DNA of 64,000 bases from Chryseobacterium candidae (GCF_004916905.1 NZ_SDLV01000023.1:62001-126000); one strand, 5' to 3'. Shown: positions 26,682 through 36,291, counted from the first letter of the stretch. The notes: a model not told the origin generated them from the letters alone. Translations and numbers: made by a program.

Positions 26682-27575
26682 ATGAAAATCCAGAAAGAAA
26701 TTATTGAGTTTGAAAAAGGAAAATCATTCAAGCTATTTGCTCCTTCTCTGAAAAACTGTTTTTTCTGGCATTATCATCCGGAAATTGAACTGGTATATGT
26801 AGAAGCTATGAATGGAATCCGTCACGTTGGAAAAAATATTTCAGGCTTTACAGACAGTGATCTTTTACTGATTGGTTCCAATGTACCTCATCTTAATTTT
26901 GATTACGGTATTCAGACCGAATGTAAACAGCTTGTATTGCAGATGAGGGAAAGCTTTCTTCAGGATATTATTCTTCCTGTTCCTGAATTTGAAAATATTA
27001 AAACCCTTTTAGAACGGTCATACCTCGGACTATCATTTTCCGGAGAAACGAAAAATACAGTTGTTGAAAAACTGCAGATTATTAAAGATAAAAACTCTTT
27101 TGAATCTTTAGTTGGGTTAATTGAAATTCTGCAAATCCTCGCCGATTCTCCTGAAGTAAAGGAACTCAATAAAGAAGATACAAGAATCAAATGGTTTCTG
27201 AATGATAAAATCAGAATGGGAACTATCTATGATTACATTCATGAAAATTACGACCGAAAGCCTAATGTGAATGAAGTGGCCAAGGTAGTGAGCCTGAGCA
27301 CTCCTGCTTTCTGCCGGTATTTCAAAAAGCAGACAAATATGACCTTTACAGATTTTGTCAACAATTACAGAATCAATCAGGCTAAAATATTCCTGCTGAA
27401 AGATCATTCTGTGACGGAGGTTTGTTTTCAGGTGGGCTTTGAAAGCCTTTCTTATTTTAATAAATTATTCAAGCAGCATACAGGAGAAACGCCTTCGGAA
27501 TTTAAGAAAAAACATTTCAGACCTATTGAAATCAATGGAAGAATTGGAGTGATTAAGAAGGATACGACTTGTTAA
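26682..27575 (+). CDS. AraC family transcriptional regulator
   Basis: 297 residues. The N-terminal cupin-like part (~1-110) has FFWHYHPEIELVYV; the C-terminal part carries two helix-turn-helix motifs (~195-290), with VAKVVSLSTPAFCRYFKKQTNMTF and VCFQVGFESLSYFNKLFKQHTGETP. Family members bind DNA and usually a small ligand. Divergent from the MFS transporter by ~180 bp, which it probably regulates. Confidence 0.9.
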   Translation: MKIQKEIIEFEKGKSFKLFAPSLKNCFFWHYHPEIELVYVEAMNGIRHVGKNISGFTDSDLLLIGSNVPHLNFDYGIQTECKQLVLQMRESFLQDIILPVPEFENIKTLLERSYLGLSFSGETKNTVVEKLQIIKDKNSFESLVGLIEILQILADSPEVKELNKEDTRIKWFLNDKIRMGTIYDYIHENYDRKPNVNEVAKVVSLSTPAFCRYFKKQTNMTFTDFVNNYRINQAKIFLLKDHSVTEVCFQVGFESLSYFNKLFKQHTGETPSEFKKKHFRPIEINGRIGVIKKDTTC

Positions 27576-27628
27576 GTAATTTTTAACTAAAGTCCGCTGC
27601 TGTGGATGCTTTTGTGAGTTTTGTATGA

Positions 27629-27683
27629 ACCACCCCGTCAAAAATTCTTTGAATTTTTGCCACCCCTCCAAAGGATGGGAATG
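27629..27683. repeat. Dispersed palindromic intergenic element, copy 3
   Basis: Same core as copies 1 and 2 (CACCCCGTCAAAAATTC, TTT, GAATTTTTG, CACCCCTCC). Its continuation GGATGGGAATGATGG also matches copy 1, which is likewise followed by a heptamer tract. Confidence 0.75.
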
Positions 27684-27718
27684 ATGGCAGCCATTATTGT
27701 AAAGATTGCCACATTCAT

Positions 27719-27787
27719 TAGCTAATCCGTAACCCCTGATACCTGCAACCTATCACCAATAATCTGCTACCTGATCCCTGCTACCTA
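27719..27787 (-). repeat. Degenerate heptamer tract (AGGTAGC-type)
   Basis: On the minus strand nine or more 7-mers follow in one register, among them AGGTAGC (twice), AGGGATC, AGGTTGC, AGGTATC and AGGGGTT. It lies immediately beyond the lipA terminator, as the tract at 8713-8780 does for the M13 gene. Confidence 0.75.
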
Positions 27788-27792
27788 AAAAA

Positions 27793-27820
27793 ACAAAAAA
27801 ACCGTTCATTGCTGAACGGT
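27793..27820 (-). terminator. Terminator of lipA
   Basis: ACCGTTCA (27801-27808) pairs with TGAACGGT (27813-27820), four-base loop, followed on the minus strand by TTTTTTGTTTTTT. Confidence 0.8.
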
Positions 27821-27827
27821 CTGTAAT

Positions 27828-28694
27828 TTAATGAATATGTTTTTCTGCGTGGTAAGAACTTCTTACAAGAGGAGAACTTTCAACGTGTCTGAAACCTAAG
27901 CTTCTTGCAAAATCTCCGAACTCATCAAATTCTTCAGGCGTGATAAATTTCTTTACCGGAAGATGTTTTTTAGTTGGCTGCAGATATTGTCCAAGAGTGA
28001 TTACGTCTACGTTGGCGTTTCTGATATCTTCGATCGTCTGGAAAACCTCATCTTTAGTTTCCCCTAATCCAAGCATAACCCCTGTTTTTGTTCTTCTTTG
28101 GCCGGCCTCTTTCAGATATCTTAATACTTCAAGGCTTCTTTCATATTTTGCCTGGATTCTTACTTCTCTGGTCAGACGTTTTACCGTTTCCATGTTGTGA
28201 GAGATCACTTCAGGAGCTACATCTACCAATCTGTCCAGGTGTTTTGTAATTCCCTGGAAATCCGGAATAAGTGTTTCCATTGTAGTTCCCGGAGAAATTC
28301 TTCTTACAGCATTCACTGTTTCTCCCCAAAGAATAGATCCCATATCTTTCAGATCATCGCGGTCTACAGAAGTAAGAACGGCATGTTTGATCTTCATTAA
28401 TTTGATGGATCTTGCTACTTTTTCAGGCTCATCCCAGTTTACATCAAGCGGTTTTCCTGTTTTTACGCCACAGAATCCACAGCTTCTTGTACAGATATTT
28501 CCTAAAATCATGAAAGTAGCTGTACCTTCGCCCCAACATTCTCCCATGTTCGGGCAGCTTCCGCTTTGGCAAATGGTATTTAATTTATATTTATCAACCA
28601 AAGTTCTCAGCTCTCTGTAATTCTTTCCGGTAGGAAGTTTTACGCGGATCCATTTTGGTTTTTGAACGGTAGTGTCTTGAACTGAATTTTCCAT
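27828..28694 (-). CDS. lipA: Lipoyl synthase
   Basis: 288 residues, normal for LipA, a radical-SAM enzyme that inserts two sulfurs into octanoyl groups on lipoate-dependent proteins. The auxiliary iron-sulfur cluster motif is [12 protein letters not shown] (Cys pattern C-x4-C-x5-C), the SAM cluster is CTRSCGFC, and the C-terminal RSSYHAE supplies the conserved Ser ligand. Single gene with its own terminator. Confidence 0.97.
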   Translation of the reverse strand: MENSVQDTTVQKPKWIRVKLPTGKNYRELRTLVDKYKLNTICQSGSCPNMGECWGEGTATFMILGNICTRSCGFCGVKTGKPLDVNWDEPEKVARSIKLMKIKHAVLTSVDRDDLKDMGSILWGETVNAVRRISPGTTMETLIPDFQGITKHLDRLVDVAPEVISHNMETVKRLTREVRIQAKYERSLEVLRYLKEAGQRRTKTGVMLGLGETKDEVFQTIEDIRNANVDVITLGQYLQPTKKHLPVKKFITPEEFDEFGDFARSLGFRHVESSPLVRSSYHAEKHIH

Positions 28695-28963
28695 TTCTAA
28701 AATTGAAGTTCAAAGTTAAGGATTTTTTAATGGAAACCATCAACCGGATCTATTGATGAAATTGATCATTCAAATTTCATTTGTATATTTATCTCTCCAA
28801 AATATTCTTATGAAAAAATATTCTTCCTTCTTTTTCTTCCTAAAACAAAAGAAGAGGTTTATTTCTAAATAAAAGTTGTGATATTTAAGTTTTGGCTAAA
28901 TCCAATTTTGAATTTATATTTTTAGTAAACAGGCTTCTATTGAATAGATTGATTTTTCTGAGC

Positions 28964-29524
28964 TTAATGATCATCAAACTCATTATTTTTCAATAGCTCG
29001 GCTAAGACTTTTTTGGCACGCATTACTCTTACCTTAGTATTGGCAACGGAGATTCCCAGCTCTTCAGCAATTTCTTTGATGCTTTTTTCTTCAAAAAATC
29101 TCAGCTTGATAATGTCCTGGTAGTTCGCATCCAGAGATTCTATGGTTTTGATGATTTTCTTTTGTTCTTCTTCAGAAATGAGAAGTTCTTCCGGTGATTT
29201 GGCATATTGATTTTTTACCTCTTCAAGATTTTCAACGGCGTCTTCGTTATCCCGGTTCTTTTTTCTCCAAAAATCGATTACCGTATTCTGGGCAATAGTT
29301 AATATCCAGGTTTTAAACTGAAAATGGGGATCGAACATATCCAGTTTTGACAATACTTTTGAAAAAACGTTTACTGTAATTTCATCGGCATCATTTTCGT
29401 CTCTCACTTTCTTCATGACAAAAGAGAAAACGTCCACCCAAAAAACATTGATGAGCTTAGTCTGGGCCTTCTGGTCTTTATCTTTGGCCTTCTGTATGAG
29501 CAGGAATAGCTGTTCGTCGTTCAT
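28964..29524 (-). CDS. ECF-type RNA polymerase sigma factor
   Basis: 186 residues from the ATG at 29524 (TTG at 29533 also possible). Region 2 spans ~15-85 with FQFKTWILTIAQNTVIDFWRK. An acidic linker follows, then region 4 at ~125-180 with the helix-turn-helix KSIKEIAEELGISVANTKVRVMRAKKVL. No anti-sigma gene is adjacent, and the region downstream of it (28695-28963) holds no gene of note. Target promoters unknown. Confidence 0.9.
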   Translation of the reverse strand: MNDEQLFLLIQKAKDKDQKAQTKLINVFWVDVFSFVMKKVRDENDADEITVNVFSKVLSKLDMFDPHFQFKTWILTIAQNTVIDFWRKKNRDNEDAVENLEEVKNQYAKSPEELLISEEEQKKIIKTIESLDANYQDIIKLRFFEEKSIKEIAEELGISVANTKVRVMRAKKVLAELLKNNEFDDH

Positions 29525-29686
29525 TAATAACAAATATAGATTATTTAGGGTGAAAAAACAAAGGGATAAAAAGGTTAAGCCATTCTATTATCAAAGTGGC
29601 CGACCAGAAAGTTTTGTGATATTCTTATTTTATATTCCTACCCTATTGCTCTTTTGCTTTTTTACCCTTAATACTTCTGAATTTAC

Positions 29687-29694
29687 TATCTTTG
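29687..29694 (+). promoter_or_regulatory. -7 box of tyrS (TATCTTTG)
   Basis: An exact Bacteroidota TAnnTTTG element, 28 bp before the tyrS ATG, giving a leader of roughly 20 nt. Confidence 0.65.
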
Positions 29695-29722
29695 CATCTT
29701 AAAATTTTAAAGTTAAAAATCA

Positions 29723-31018
29723 ATGAATTCCTTTATAGAAGAACTGAAATGGCGTGGTCTGTTTGCCGATATGATGCCAGGAACCGATGAACAACTGAAT
29801 AAAGAGGTAACTACTGCATATATTGGTTTTGATCCTACTGCCGATTCTTTACATATCGGAAGTCTTATCCAGATAAAAATTTTAGCGCACTTCCAGCTGC
29901 ATGGCCACAAGCCGATTGCGTTGGTAGGAGGTGCAACAGGGATGATCGGTGATCCATCCGGAAAATCTGCTGAAAGAAATCTCCTGGATGAGGAAACTCT
30001 TTTACATTATGTAGACTGTTTAAAGAATCAGCTTTCAAAGTTCCTTAATTTTGAAGGAAACGAGCCTAACAAAGCTGAGCTTGTGAACAACTACGACTGG
30101 ATGAAAAATATTTCTTTCCTTGATTTTGCTAAAAATGTCGGAAAGAATATCACGGTCAACTATATGATGGCAAAAGATTCTGTGAAGAAAAGATTCTCAG
30201 GAGAATCCGGTGCAGACGGAATGAGTTTTACAGAATTCACTTACCAGCTCATCCAGGGATATGATTTCCTTCACTTATATCAAAACAATAATGTAAAGCT
30301 GCAGATGGGAGGTTCTGACCAGTGGGGAAATATCACTACAGGAACAGAATTGATCCGTAGAAAAGCTCAGGGTGAAGCGTTTGCATTAACAGTTCCTTTG
30401 ATTACCAAAGCCGATGGTTCCAAATTCGGGAAGTCTGAAAGCGGTGAAAATTACTGGCTGGATAAAAAGAAAACTTCTCCTTACAAATTCTACCAGTTCT
30501 GGCTGAATGCTACTGATGAAGATGCTGAAAGATTTATCAGGTTCTACACTTTCTTAGGAAAAGAAGAAATTGAGGGTTTAATTGAAGAGCATAAAACAGC
30601 TCCACACGAAAGAAAGCTACAGAAGAAACTGGCTGAAGAAGTTACCGTTTGGGTACATGGAAGAGAAGAATATGAAAAGGCACTGAAAGCTTCTGAAATT
30701 CTTTTCGGACGTTCTACTGCTGAAGATCTTGTAAGCCTTGATGAGGAAACTTTCCTTGAAGTTTTTGATGGTGTTCCTCAAAAAGAAATGGCAAAAGCTG
30801 ATGTTTTGGGAGTAAATATTATTGATCTTCTTTCTGAAAAATCAGGATTTTTGAAATCCAAGAGTGAAGCACAAAGAGAGATTAAAGGAAACTCAATCTC
30901 TGTCAACAAGCAAAAAGTAAATGATACTTTTACAGCTAATGAAACGGACCTTATCGATGGTAAATTCTTATTATTACAAAAAGGTAAGAAAAGCTATTTT
31001 ATTGTAAAGGTAGACTAA
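29723..31018 (+). CDS. tyrS: Tyrosyl-tRNA synthetase
   Basis: 431 residues, standard bacterial TyrRS that charges tRNA-Tyr. The class I signature is the HIGH variant HIGS (ADSLHIGSL, ~residue 38), with KFGKS (~236) as the KMSKS variant. GGSDQWGNI is the tyrosine-site motif. A C-terminal S4 domain (~365-431) binds the tRNA. Followed by a strong bidirectional terminator. Confidence 0.97.
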   Translation: MNSFIEELKWRGLFADMMPGTDEQLNKEVTTAYIGFDPTADSLHIGSLIQIKILAHFQLHGHKPIALVGGATGMIGDPSGKSAERNLLDEETLLHYVDCLKNQLSKFLNFEGNEPNKAELVNNYDWMKNISFLDFAKNVGKNITVNYMMAKDSVKKRFSGESGADGMSFTEFTYQLIQGYDFLHLYQNNNVKLQMGGSDQWGNITTGTELIRRKAQGEAFALTVPLITKADGSKFGKSESGENYWLDKKKTSPYKFYQFWLNATDEDAERFIRFYTFLGKEEIEGLIEEHKTAPHERKLQKKLAEEVTVWVHGREEYEKALKASEILFGRSTAEDLVSLDEETFLEVFDGVPQKEMAKADVLGVNIIDLLSEKSGFLKSKSEAQREIKGNSISVNKQKVNDTFTANETDLIDGKFLLLQKGKKSYFIVKVD

Positions 31019-31034
31019 TCTTAAAACAACATAT

Positions 31035-31079
31035 AAAAAGAATCCGTCTCACAAATTGGTTGTGAGACGGATTCTTTTT
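31035..31079. terminator. Long bidirectional terminator
   Basis: A perfect 20-bp stem (31035-31054 with 31060-31079) and 5-nt loop. It ends both tyrS and the convergent lipoprotein gene. Confidence 0.9.
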
Positions 31080-31095
31080 ATAATGTTAAAGTAAT

Positions 31096-31527
31096 TTAAG
31101 GCTCTAAGAAACTGTAATCAATAGAAGCAACCAACACACCTTTCCCTTTCTTCTTCACTGTTCTTGCTACCTCACCATCAATGTAAAGAGTGATTGTCAA
31201 TTCAGAATTATCATCCGGCATTGAAGCGTTAGCATCAAGATTAAGCTGTGCCTGGCTGGAATTTACAAAGAACTCTCCACTTGTCCAGGGTGAAGTTACA
31301 GGAGACTGCGGAGTGTTAAATATATCTGTTTTAGTTGTACCTACCTGTGTTACAACACTTATAATGTTTCCTCCGGCAGTTGTCTTCACTTCGAACTGCA
31401 CCACATGATCCTGAAATTCTTCATCATCATCTTTTTTACAAGAATTGACAACGGTGATTACAGAAAATAATAAAACGAATAAAAAAGAAAGTCTAAGTAA
31501 ACTTTTTGAATTGTAAAATTGCTTCAT
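31096..31527 (-). CDS. Small lipoprotein of unknown function
   Basis: 143 residues from the ATG at 31527 (the frame opens 26 codons earlier without a signal-like start). A signal peptide ends in VVNSCKKDDDEE: a lipobox Cys followed by Lys and acidic residues, typical of Bacteroidota surface or outer-membrane lipoproteins. The body is beta-rich with a conserved-looking VQFEVKTTAGG opening and a C-terminal GKGVLVASIDYSFL. No family recognised. Confidence 0.75.
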   Translation of the reverse strand: MKQFYNSKSLLRLSFLFVLLFSVITVVNSCKKDDDEEFQDHVVQFEVKTTAGGNIISVVTQVGTTKTDIFNTPQSPVTSPWTSGEFFVNSSQAQLNLDANASMPDDNSELTITLYIDGEVARTVKKKGKGVLVASIDYSFLEP

Positions 31528-31760
31528 TTCTCCAAATAGATTTTTTAATGTTTCAAATATAAGTTTTTTATTAATATAAAAATAACTTTTATGAAAAATT
31601 TCCAATAAAGATTTCCAAATAATATCAAATCAATAAAAATAAAAATTCTCCTGAAAATAAAAAAAGATACTCTAAAGAATTAATCATTACACATAAATCA
31701 TCATGCAGCAGAAGTTCATTGTATGAATAACAAAAGTTAAGATTCTGCAGGTAATTTAAT

Positions 31761-31768
31761 TATCTTTG
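31761..31768 (+). promoter_or_regulatory. -7 box (TATCTTTG) almost touching a start codon
   Basis: The exact consensus lies only 4 bp before the ATG at 31773, so a transcript from it would be leaderless or nearly so. Confidence 0.5.
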
Positions 31769-31772
31769 CTGT

Positions 31773-32411
31773 ATGAATTTAGATTATCTAGTAAGAGAGC
31801 CGGAAAATATTACTTCCCAAACTCCCATTCTTTTTATGCTTCATGGCTACGGCAGCAATGAGCAGGATCTTTTCAGTTTTAGAGAAACGCTACCCAATGA
31901 CTGGATTATTGTAAGTTTCAGAGCTCCGCGTGATACTCAGTTTGAAGGATATTCATGGTATGATATCAATTTTAATGATCCCGAAAATTTCATTGATGTT
32001 CACCAGGCGAATGAGTCTTTACATGCTGTTCTGGAAAGTATGCTGAAGATTATCAACCACTATGGACTTACGGAAAGCAAAGCTCATCTTTGCGGCTTCA
32101 GCCAGGGAGGAATATTATGTTATGCTTTGGCTTTAAAACATCCTGAGCTTTTCAATCGTGTTGCCTGTATGAGCAGTTATCCTGAAGAAAAAATCCTGAA
32201 CGGTATTGTAAAAGATAAAAAGAAACTGGAAGGACTTCGTTTCTTCATTTCTCATGGTACGGATGATGCTGTAATCCCACTTGAATGGGGAAGAAAAGCA
32301 GCAGATCTACTTTATGATCTCAGCTGTTACTTTACATTCAGAGAGTATATGAGCGGACATGGTGTTAATCAGAAGAATTACATGGATTTGATGGACTTCT
32401 TTTCAAAGTAA
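31773..32411 (+). CDS. Alpha/beta hydrolase, carboxylesterase/phospholipase type
   Basis: 212 residues with the alpha/beta fold: LFMLHGYGSNEQDL as oxyanion region, GFSQGG nucleophile elbow with Ser (~113), GTDDAVIP (Asp) and SGHGVN (His) completing the triad. No signal peptide, so cytoplasmic. The family hydrolyses short esters; the substrate is unknown. The only ATG of the frame near the N-terminus directly follows a consensus promoter box. Confidence 0.88.
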   Translation: MNLDYLVREPENITSQTPILFMLHGYGSNEQDLFSFRETLPNDWIIVSFRAPRDTQFEGYSWYDINFNDPENFIDVHQANESLHAVLESMLKIINHYGLTESKAHLCGFSQGGILCYALALKHPELFNRVACMSSYPEEKILNGIVKDKKKLEGLRFFISHGTDDAVIPLEWGRKAADLLYDLSCYFTFREYMSGHGVNQKNYMDLMDFFSK

Positions 32412-32529
32412 AAAGACTTCTTTAAAATAAATTCAACAAAAAACACTACTTTATTGTAGTTTATATAAACATTTCAGGTTTTGGAATGTTTTTTTATTAT
32501 GATATAGATAAATTCACTAAATTCAGTAA

Positions 32530-33849
32530 ATGAAATTTAAATTGCTTTTACTGGGACTATTTCTAAGCATTTTTGTAAATGCCCAGAATACTTTTGAACT
32601 GATCAATACTAAAAAAGCAGTTATTCCTTTTAAGTTTATCAACAATCTTATCTTTATTCCTATTAATATTAATGGTGCAGAACTTACCTTTCTTCTGGAT
32701 ACGGGAGTTTCTGAAACCATTCTTTTTAGCCTGGAAAATAAAGAAGTGAAGCTAAGCAATGTTGAAAAAGTAAAATTTTCCGGACTTGGGGGAAGTTTAA
32801 GTATTGATGGGCTGAAGTCTGAACGTAATCTGGGCAGAATAGGTGATGGAATAATCAATACCACTATGTCTCTTTATATCATTATTGATGAAGAATTTAA
32901 TATTTCGCCTCACGTAGGAATTCCCGTAAATGGAGTGATTGGCTATCATTTCTTCAAAAACCATCCTATTTATATCGACTATTCTTCCAAGAAAATAACG
33001 GTATTTGAAGATGCCTCTCTTTTAGAAAAGAAAATCAGAAAATTTGAAGAATTTCCCATTACTATTGAAAGAGATAAGCCCTATATGTATGCAGGGGTAG
33101 AAATGACGAATGAAAAGAAAGACTCAAAATTACTGATTGATCTTGGAAACAGTGATGCCATATGGCTCTTCCCCACACTTATTAAAAATTTTGTTTATAA
33201 CAGACCTAATATTGACGATTTTCTTGGCCGCGGTTTCAATGGAGATATTTATGGTAAAAGAAGTCGTATCCATAATTTTTACCTCGGAAATTTTAAGTTT
33301 GAAAAGCCTCTTACTTCTATGCCTGATGAATTCTCTATACAACACGTCAATTTAGTAGAAAACAGGAAAGGATCTGTAGGCAATGAAATTATGCGCAGAT
33401 TTACAGTAATTTTTGATTATCCCAATAAAAAGTTATATTTGAAAAGAAACAGATACTTTAAGGATCCTTTTCATTTTAATATGAGCGGATTGGACTTCAA
33501 GCAGGACGGGCTGGAATGGCAGCAAGACAGAATAAATATTGAAACTCAAAAATCAGCTAAAGTAGTTAATGAAGTTTATAAAGAAGCTTTTCGTTATAAA
33601 TTCAGTCTGAAGCCTATATTCTCTATTGCAGGAGTAAGAAAAGACTCTCCTGCATATGAAGCAGGCCTGAAAAAGGAAGACAGAATTCTAAGTATTAATG
33701 GAGACCCTACTTCTGAGATGACACTGGAGAAAATTGTAGAGCTTATGAAATCTAATGAAGGCCGAAATATTACTATGGTTATTCAAAGGAAAAATGAAAA
33801 ACTCATATTAAGTTTCACCCTTCAAGACCCTATTCCTTATCAAGAATAA
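32530..33849 (+). CDS. Secreted retropepsin-like aspartyl protease with PDZ domain
   Basis: 439 residues. A signal peptide ends at NAQ (~19). Two retropepsin-like lobes follow: FLLDTGVSETILF (catalytic Asp ~59) and the second LLIDLGNSDAIW (Asp ~201). A C-terminal PDZ domain (~360-435) has GVRKDSPAYEAGLKKEDRILSING. Family: aspartyl protease/PDZ proteins of Bacteroidota. In the second lobe DLG replaces DTG, so whether both Asp are used is unsure. The gene is 4 bp ahead of the 33854 gene, an operon. Confidence 0.85.
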   Translation: MKFKLLLLGLFLSIFVNAQNTFELINTKKAVIPFKFINNLIFIPININGAELTFLLDTGVSETILFSLENKEVKLSNVEKVKFSGLGGSLSIDGLKSERNLGRIGDGIINTTMSLYIIIDEEFNISPHVGIPVNGVIGYHFFKNHPIYIDYSSKKITVFEDASLLEKKIRKFEEFPITIERDKPYMYAGVEMTNEKKDSKLLIDLGNSDAIWLFPTLIKNFVYNRPNIDDFLGRGFNGDIYGKRSRIHNFYLGNFKFEKPLTSMPDEFSIQHVNLVENRKGSVGNEIMRRFTVIFDYPNKKLYLKRNRYFKDPFHFNMSGLDFKQDGLEWQQDRINIETQKSAKVVNEVYKEAFRYKFSLKPIFSIAGVRKDSPAYEAGLKKEDRILSINGDPTSEMTLEKIVELMKSNEGRNITMVIQRKNEKLILSFTLQDPIPYQE

Positions 33850-33853
33850 AAAT

Positions 33854-34381
33854 ATGAATACCGAAGAAACCACCTTAGACAGAATAAGAACGAGACCCAG
33901 ATTTAAAATGTTTACTCACCTTACCAAAGAAGAGTATGCTGAAAATCTGAAAAAATATATGGAAGTGCATAAAGATGAGTTTTCAGGCAACATCAATAAA
34001 GAAGTGGCTACCATCTGGGTAAAAACAGAATATGATAATTACTGGAAACCCCGTCTTGCCTTACGAATAGAAATGGAAGATGAGCATACGGTAATACGAG
34101 GCGTGTTTGGCCCGAGTTCTGCGGTGTGGACATTCTTTATGTTCCTTTATTTTTCTTTTTCTATTCTCTGGATGACCTTTTTCACCATGTATTACGTTGA
34201 AAAGCAAATAAAAAGCGCCGAATACCCTTGGGCATTGAGCGCTTCTTTTATCATGTTATTTTTTATTATTCTCACTTATATTGCTGCAAGATTCGGGCAA
34301 TATAAAGGTAAAGAGGAAATGCTTAATCTTAGAAAATTTGCGGAAGAATCTACTTTACAGTTTGAAAAGAAAATTAATTAG
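33854..34381 (+). CDS. Conserved two-helix membrane protein
   Basis: 175 residues. A soluble N-terminal half (~1-95) is followed by two membrane helices (~96-118 and ~128-150) and a charged C-terminal tail. I do not recognise the family. It starts 4 bp after the protease gene and its last bases overlap the convergent L,D-transpeptidase gene by 8 bp. Co-transcription suggests it works with the protease at the inner membrane, but nothing more specific. Confidence 0.7.
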   Translation: MNTEETTLDRIRTRPRFKMFTHLTKEEYAENLKKYMEVHKDEFSGNINKEVATIWVKTEYDNYWKPRLALRIEMEDEHTVIRGVFGPSSAVWTFFMFLYFSFSILWMTFFTMYYVEKQIKSAEYPWALSASFIMLFFIILTYIAARFGQYKGKEEMLNLRKFAEESTLQFEKKIN

Positions 34382-35417
34382 ACAGAGATTCTACAGGCTT
34401 TTCATTCTGAACAGGTACAGCTGATGCTTTTGCCGCTTTGATAGAATCCGCCACTTTTTCTCTGTTGCTTTGTTCTTTAAGCATTTTCGGGACATCCGGT
34501 TCTAAGAGTTTTGTAAGTTCTTCAACAGAAATATTGTTGGCATTAGGATCGTCCAGAAGCTTTCTCCATGGTTTTCTTCCGCCCCATTTATAATCTCCGA
34601 ATACCATTACTGCTGTACCTCTGGCTTTAGTGGTAGCACCTCCGGGATTCAGAATCCAGGTATCTGCATAGGAATACAGCCATTGGGCATCTTTTCTCAG
34701 CAATCGTAAACATGAGTGTGAAGCAGGATATCCGGGAAGCGTATATTCATGCCATCCGATTCCTCCTATATTATGAATATTAAAGTTGTAAGGAAGTTTC
34801 CATTCACTGCTCACGGTGGAAATAGCCAGTTTCTTTTTCCAGTTGGCAAAAGTAAGTCCCCTTGTGGTCTGAGCTGCTTTTTTACCCATACTTGTAGGTC
34901 CCCATTTCACGAGACTTCCATTAGAATATACAGCAAAAGCCTGTATAGGATATGAGAAGATAACAAACTTTTTCACTCCGCTCAACACATCCAGCTGCAT
35001 GGGAAAAGGTGAATATGCCATCAATGTTGTATCTATTTTCGCAGGAACAACCAATGTGTCTGCATTCCATTTACTTTTAGAATCTAATCGGTTTAAGGCT
35101 AAAATAGCAGTTCTTTCCTCTACACTATATTTTTTACTGAATTCTGCATAAATAGAATCACGCATTTTTTTATCCTTGGGAAGAACAAAAGCGTTATAAA
35201 AACCATTCTCCTGCATAACAGGTGGAACGGATTCTTTTTTTACTACAGGAACAGAATCTTTCTTTATAGAATCTTTTTCAACCTCCGGAACTTCTGAAGA
35301 AGAAACGGTATCTTTAAAAGTATCACTTATTTTTTCTATTTCCTTTTTACAGGAAACAAGCGAAAAAGCGCATAAACAGACATAAAAAAAGGATTTTTTC
35401 ACAGATATGTTTTTCAT
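34374..35417 (-). CDS. L,D-transpeptidase (YkuD) lipoprotein
   Basis: 347 residues from the ATG at 35417 (an upstream ATG adds five residues before MKNIS). A signal peptide ends in the lipobox LVSC followed by KKEIEK. A Lys/Ser/Pro-rich spacer leads to the YkuD domain (~140-265) with HEYTLPGYPASHSCLRL: the conserved S-H-S-C-x-R form with catalytic Cys. These enzymes form 3-3 peptide crosslinks or attach proteins in peptidoglycan. Here the usual HGC is SHSC, as in many Bacteroidota. Its 3' end overlaps the preceding convergent gene by 8 bp. Confidence 0.88.
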   Translation of the reverse strand: MKNISVKKSFFYVCLCAFSLVSCKKEIEKISDTFKDTVSSSEVPEVEKDSIKKDSVPVVKKESVPPVMQENGFYNAFVLPKDKKMRDSIYAEFSKKYSVEERTAILALNRLDSKSKWNADTLVVPAKIDTTLMAYSPFPMQLDVLSGVKKFVIFSYPIQAFAVYSNGSLVKWGPTSMGKKAAQTTRGLTFANWKKKLAISTVSSEWKLPYNFNIHNIGGIGWHEYTLPGYPASHSCLRLLRKDAQWLYSYADTWILNPGGATTKARGTAVMVFGDYKWGGRKPWRKLLDDPNANNISVEELTKLLEPDVPKMLKEQSNREKVADSIKAAKASAVPVQNEKPVESLSN

Positions 35418-35662
35418 AAATAAATCGGCCATTTAGTTTGGCTACCCAGTACAAATATCAGACCTAAATTTGAATCCTAAAAGACATTCTTAAAAATACC
35501 GTAAAAAAACGGATGCTTTATCACTGTAAATGAGGAGTTATAGTTGACAAACCGAAAGAAAACATAGATTTTAAAGGTATTCCCCGATATTGAAAAGAAA
35601 CATTATTCATCAGTCTTTTCTCTTGTAGAAATCCATTCTAGATTTCTCTTTTGTCAAAACCG

Positions 35663-35928
35663 TTAAGCATCCTGATGCCATCCTGCCCCACCTCGGCATC
35701 CTGTTATTAAAAGTTTCTTATCTTTTTCTACACTGACATCACATAAACATGAACAGCTTGAGTGCGAAGAGTCCGGTTCTTTAAGCTTTTCAAAACGTTT
35801 GCTTCGGATTATACAAATAAATTTCAAACATCCCGTACACTCCCATTCCATCATCAGGGACAGAAAATGCTATATCACCATTCCCGTCAAAATTATAATC
35901 TTCGATAATACGGATCAGTCTCAAAAGT
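35663..35928 (-). pseudogene. Fragment of an FG-GAP/VCBS-like (XAC2610-like) protein gene, frameshifted
   Basis: On the minus strand one frame reads IRIIEDYNFDGNGDIAF to NPKQTF and then stops; shifting by one base in the TTTT run there, the next frame continues with EKLKEPDSSHSSC to GAGWHQDA. The pattern DYNFDGxxD...YLYNP fits XAC2610-like proteins. The N-terminal part is missing and the fragment abuts the tRNA-Asp terminator. The 230 bp beyond it (35433-35662) hold no gene that I can see. Confidence 0.5.
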
Positions 35929-35941
35929 TGGGGTAAAAATA

Positions 35942-35971
35942 AAAAAGTCTTCTATTTCTAGAAGACTTTTT
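35942..35971 (-). terminator. Terminator of tRNA-Asp copy 1
   Basis: A 13-bp stem (AAAAAGTCTTCTA with TAGAAGACTTTTT) one base past the tRNA 3' end. Confidence 0.85.
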
Positions 35972-35972
35972 G

Positions 35973-36046
35973 CGATCCGGACGGGACTCGAACCCGCGAC
36001 CTCCGCCGTGACAGGGCGGCATTCTAACCAGCTGAACTACCGGATC
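35973..36046 (-). tRNA. tRNA-Asp (GTC), copy 1
   Basis: 74 nt. Acceptor GATCCGG pairs with CCGGATC, discriminator G, anticodon GTC (complement of 36010-36012), T-arm GGGTTCGAGTCCC. CCA is not encoded. Identical to the tRNA at 54659-54732. Confidence 0.96.
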
Positions 36047-36291
36047 AATAAGGTAGCATTTGCTTTTTAACTGGTGCAAATATATAGCTTTTTTTAGCTT
36101 CTTCAAAGAAACCTATTTCTTTTCTTTCACAGCCATTGTTAAGGTACAGATTGTCAAACACAAAAAAGCGGATATCCTTACTTAAAGAGTAACTTTGTAA
36201 AAAATCATATTTAAACTTTGAAGAAAAATTTCTGATCAAGCTTTACCATCAACATTAGTGTTACTTTACAAATATATGATCACTATAAATT

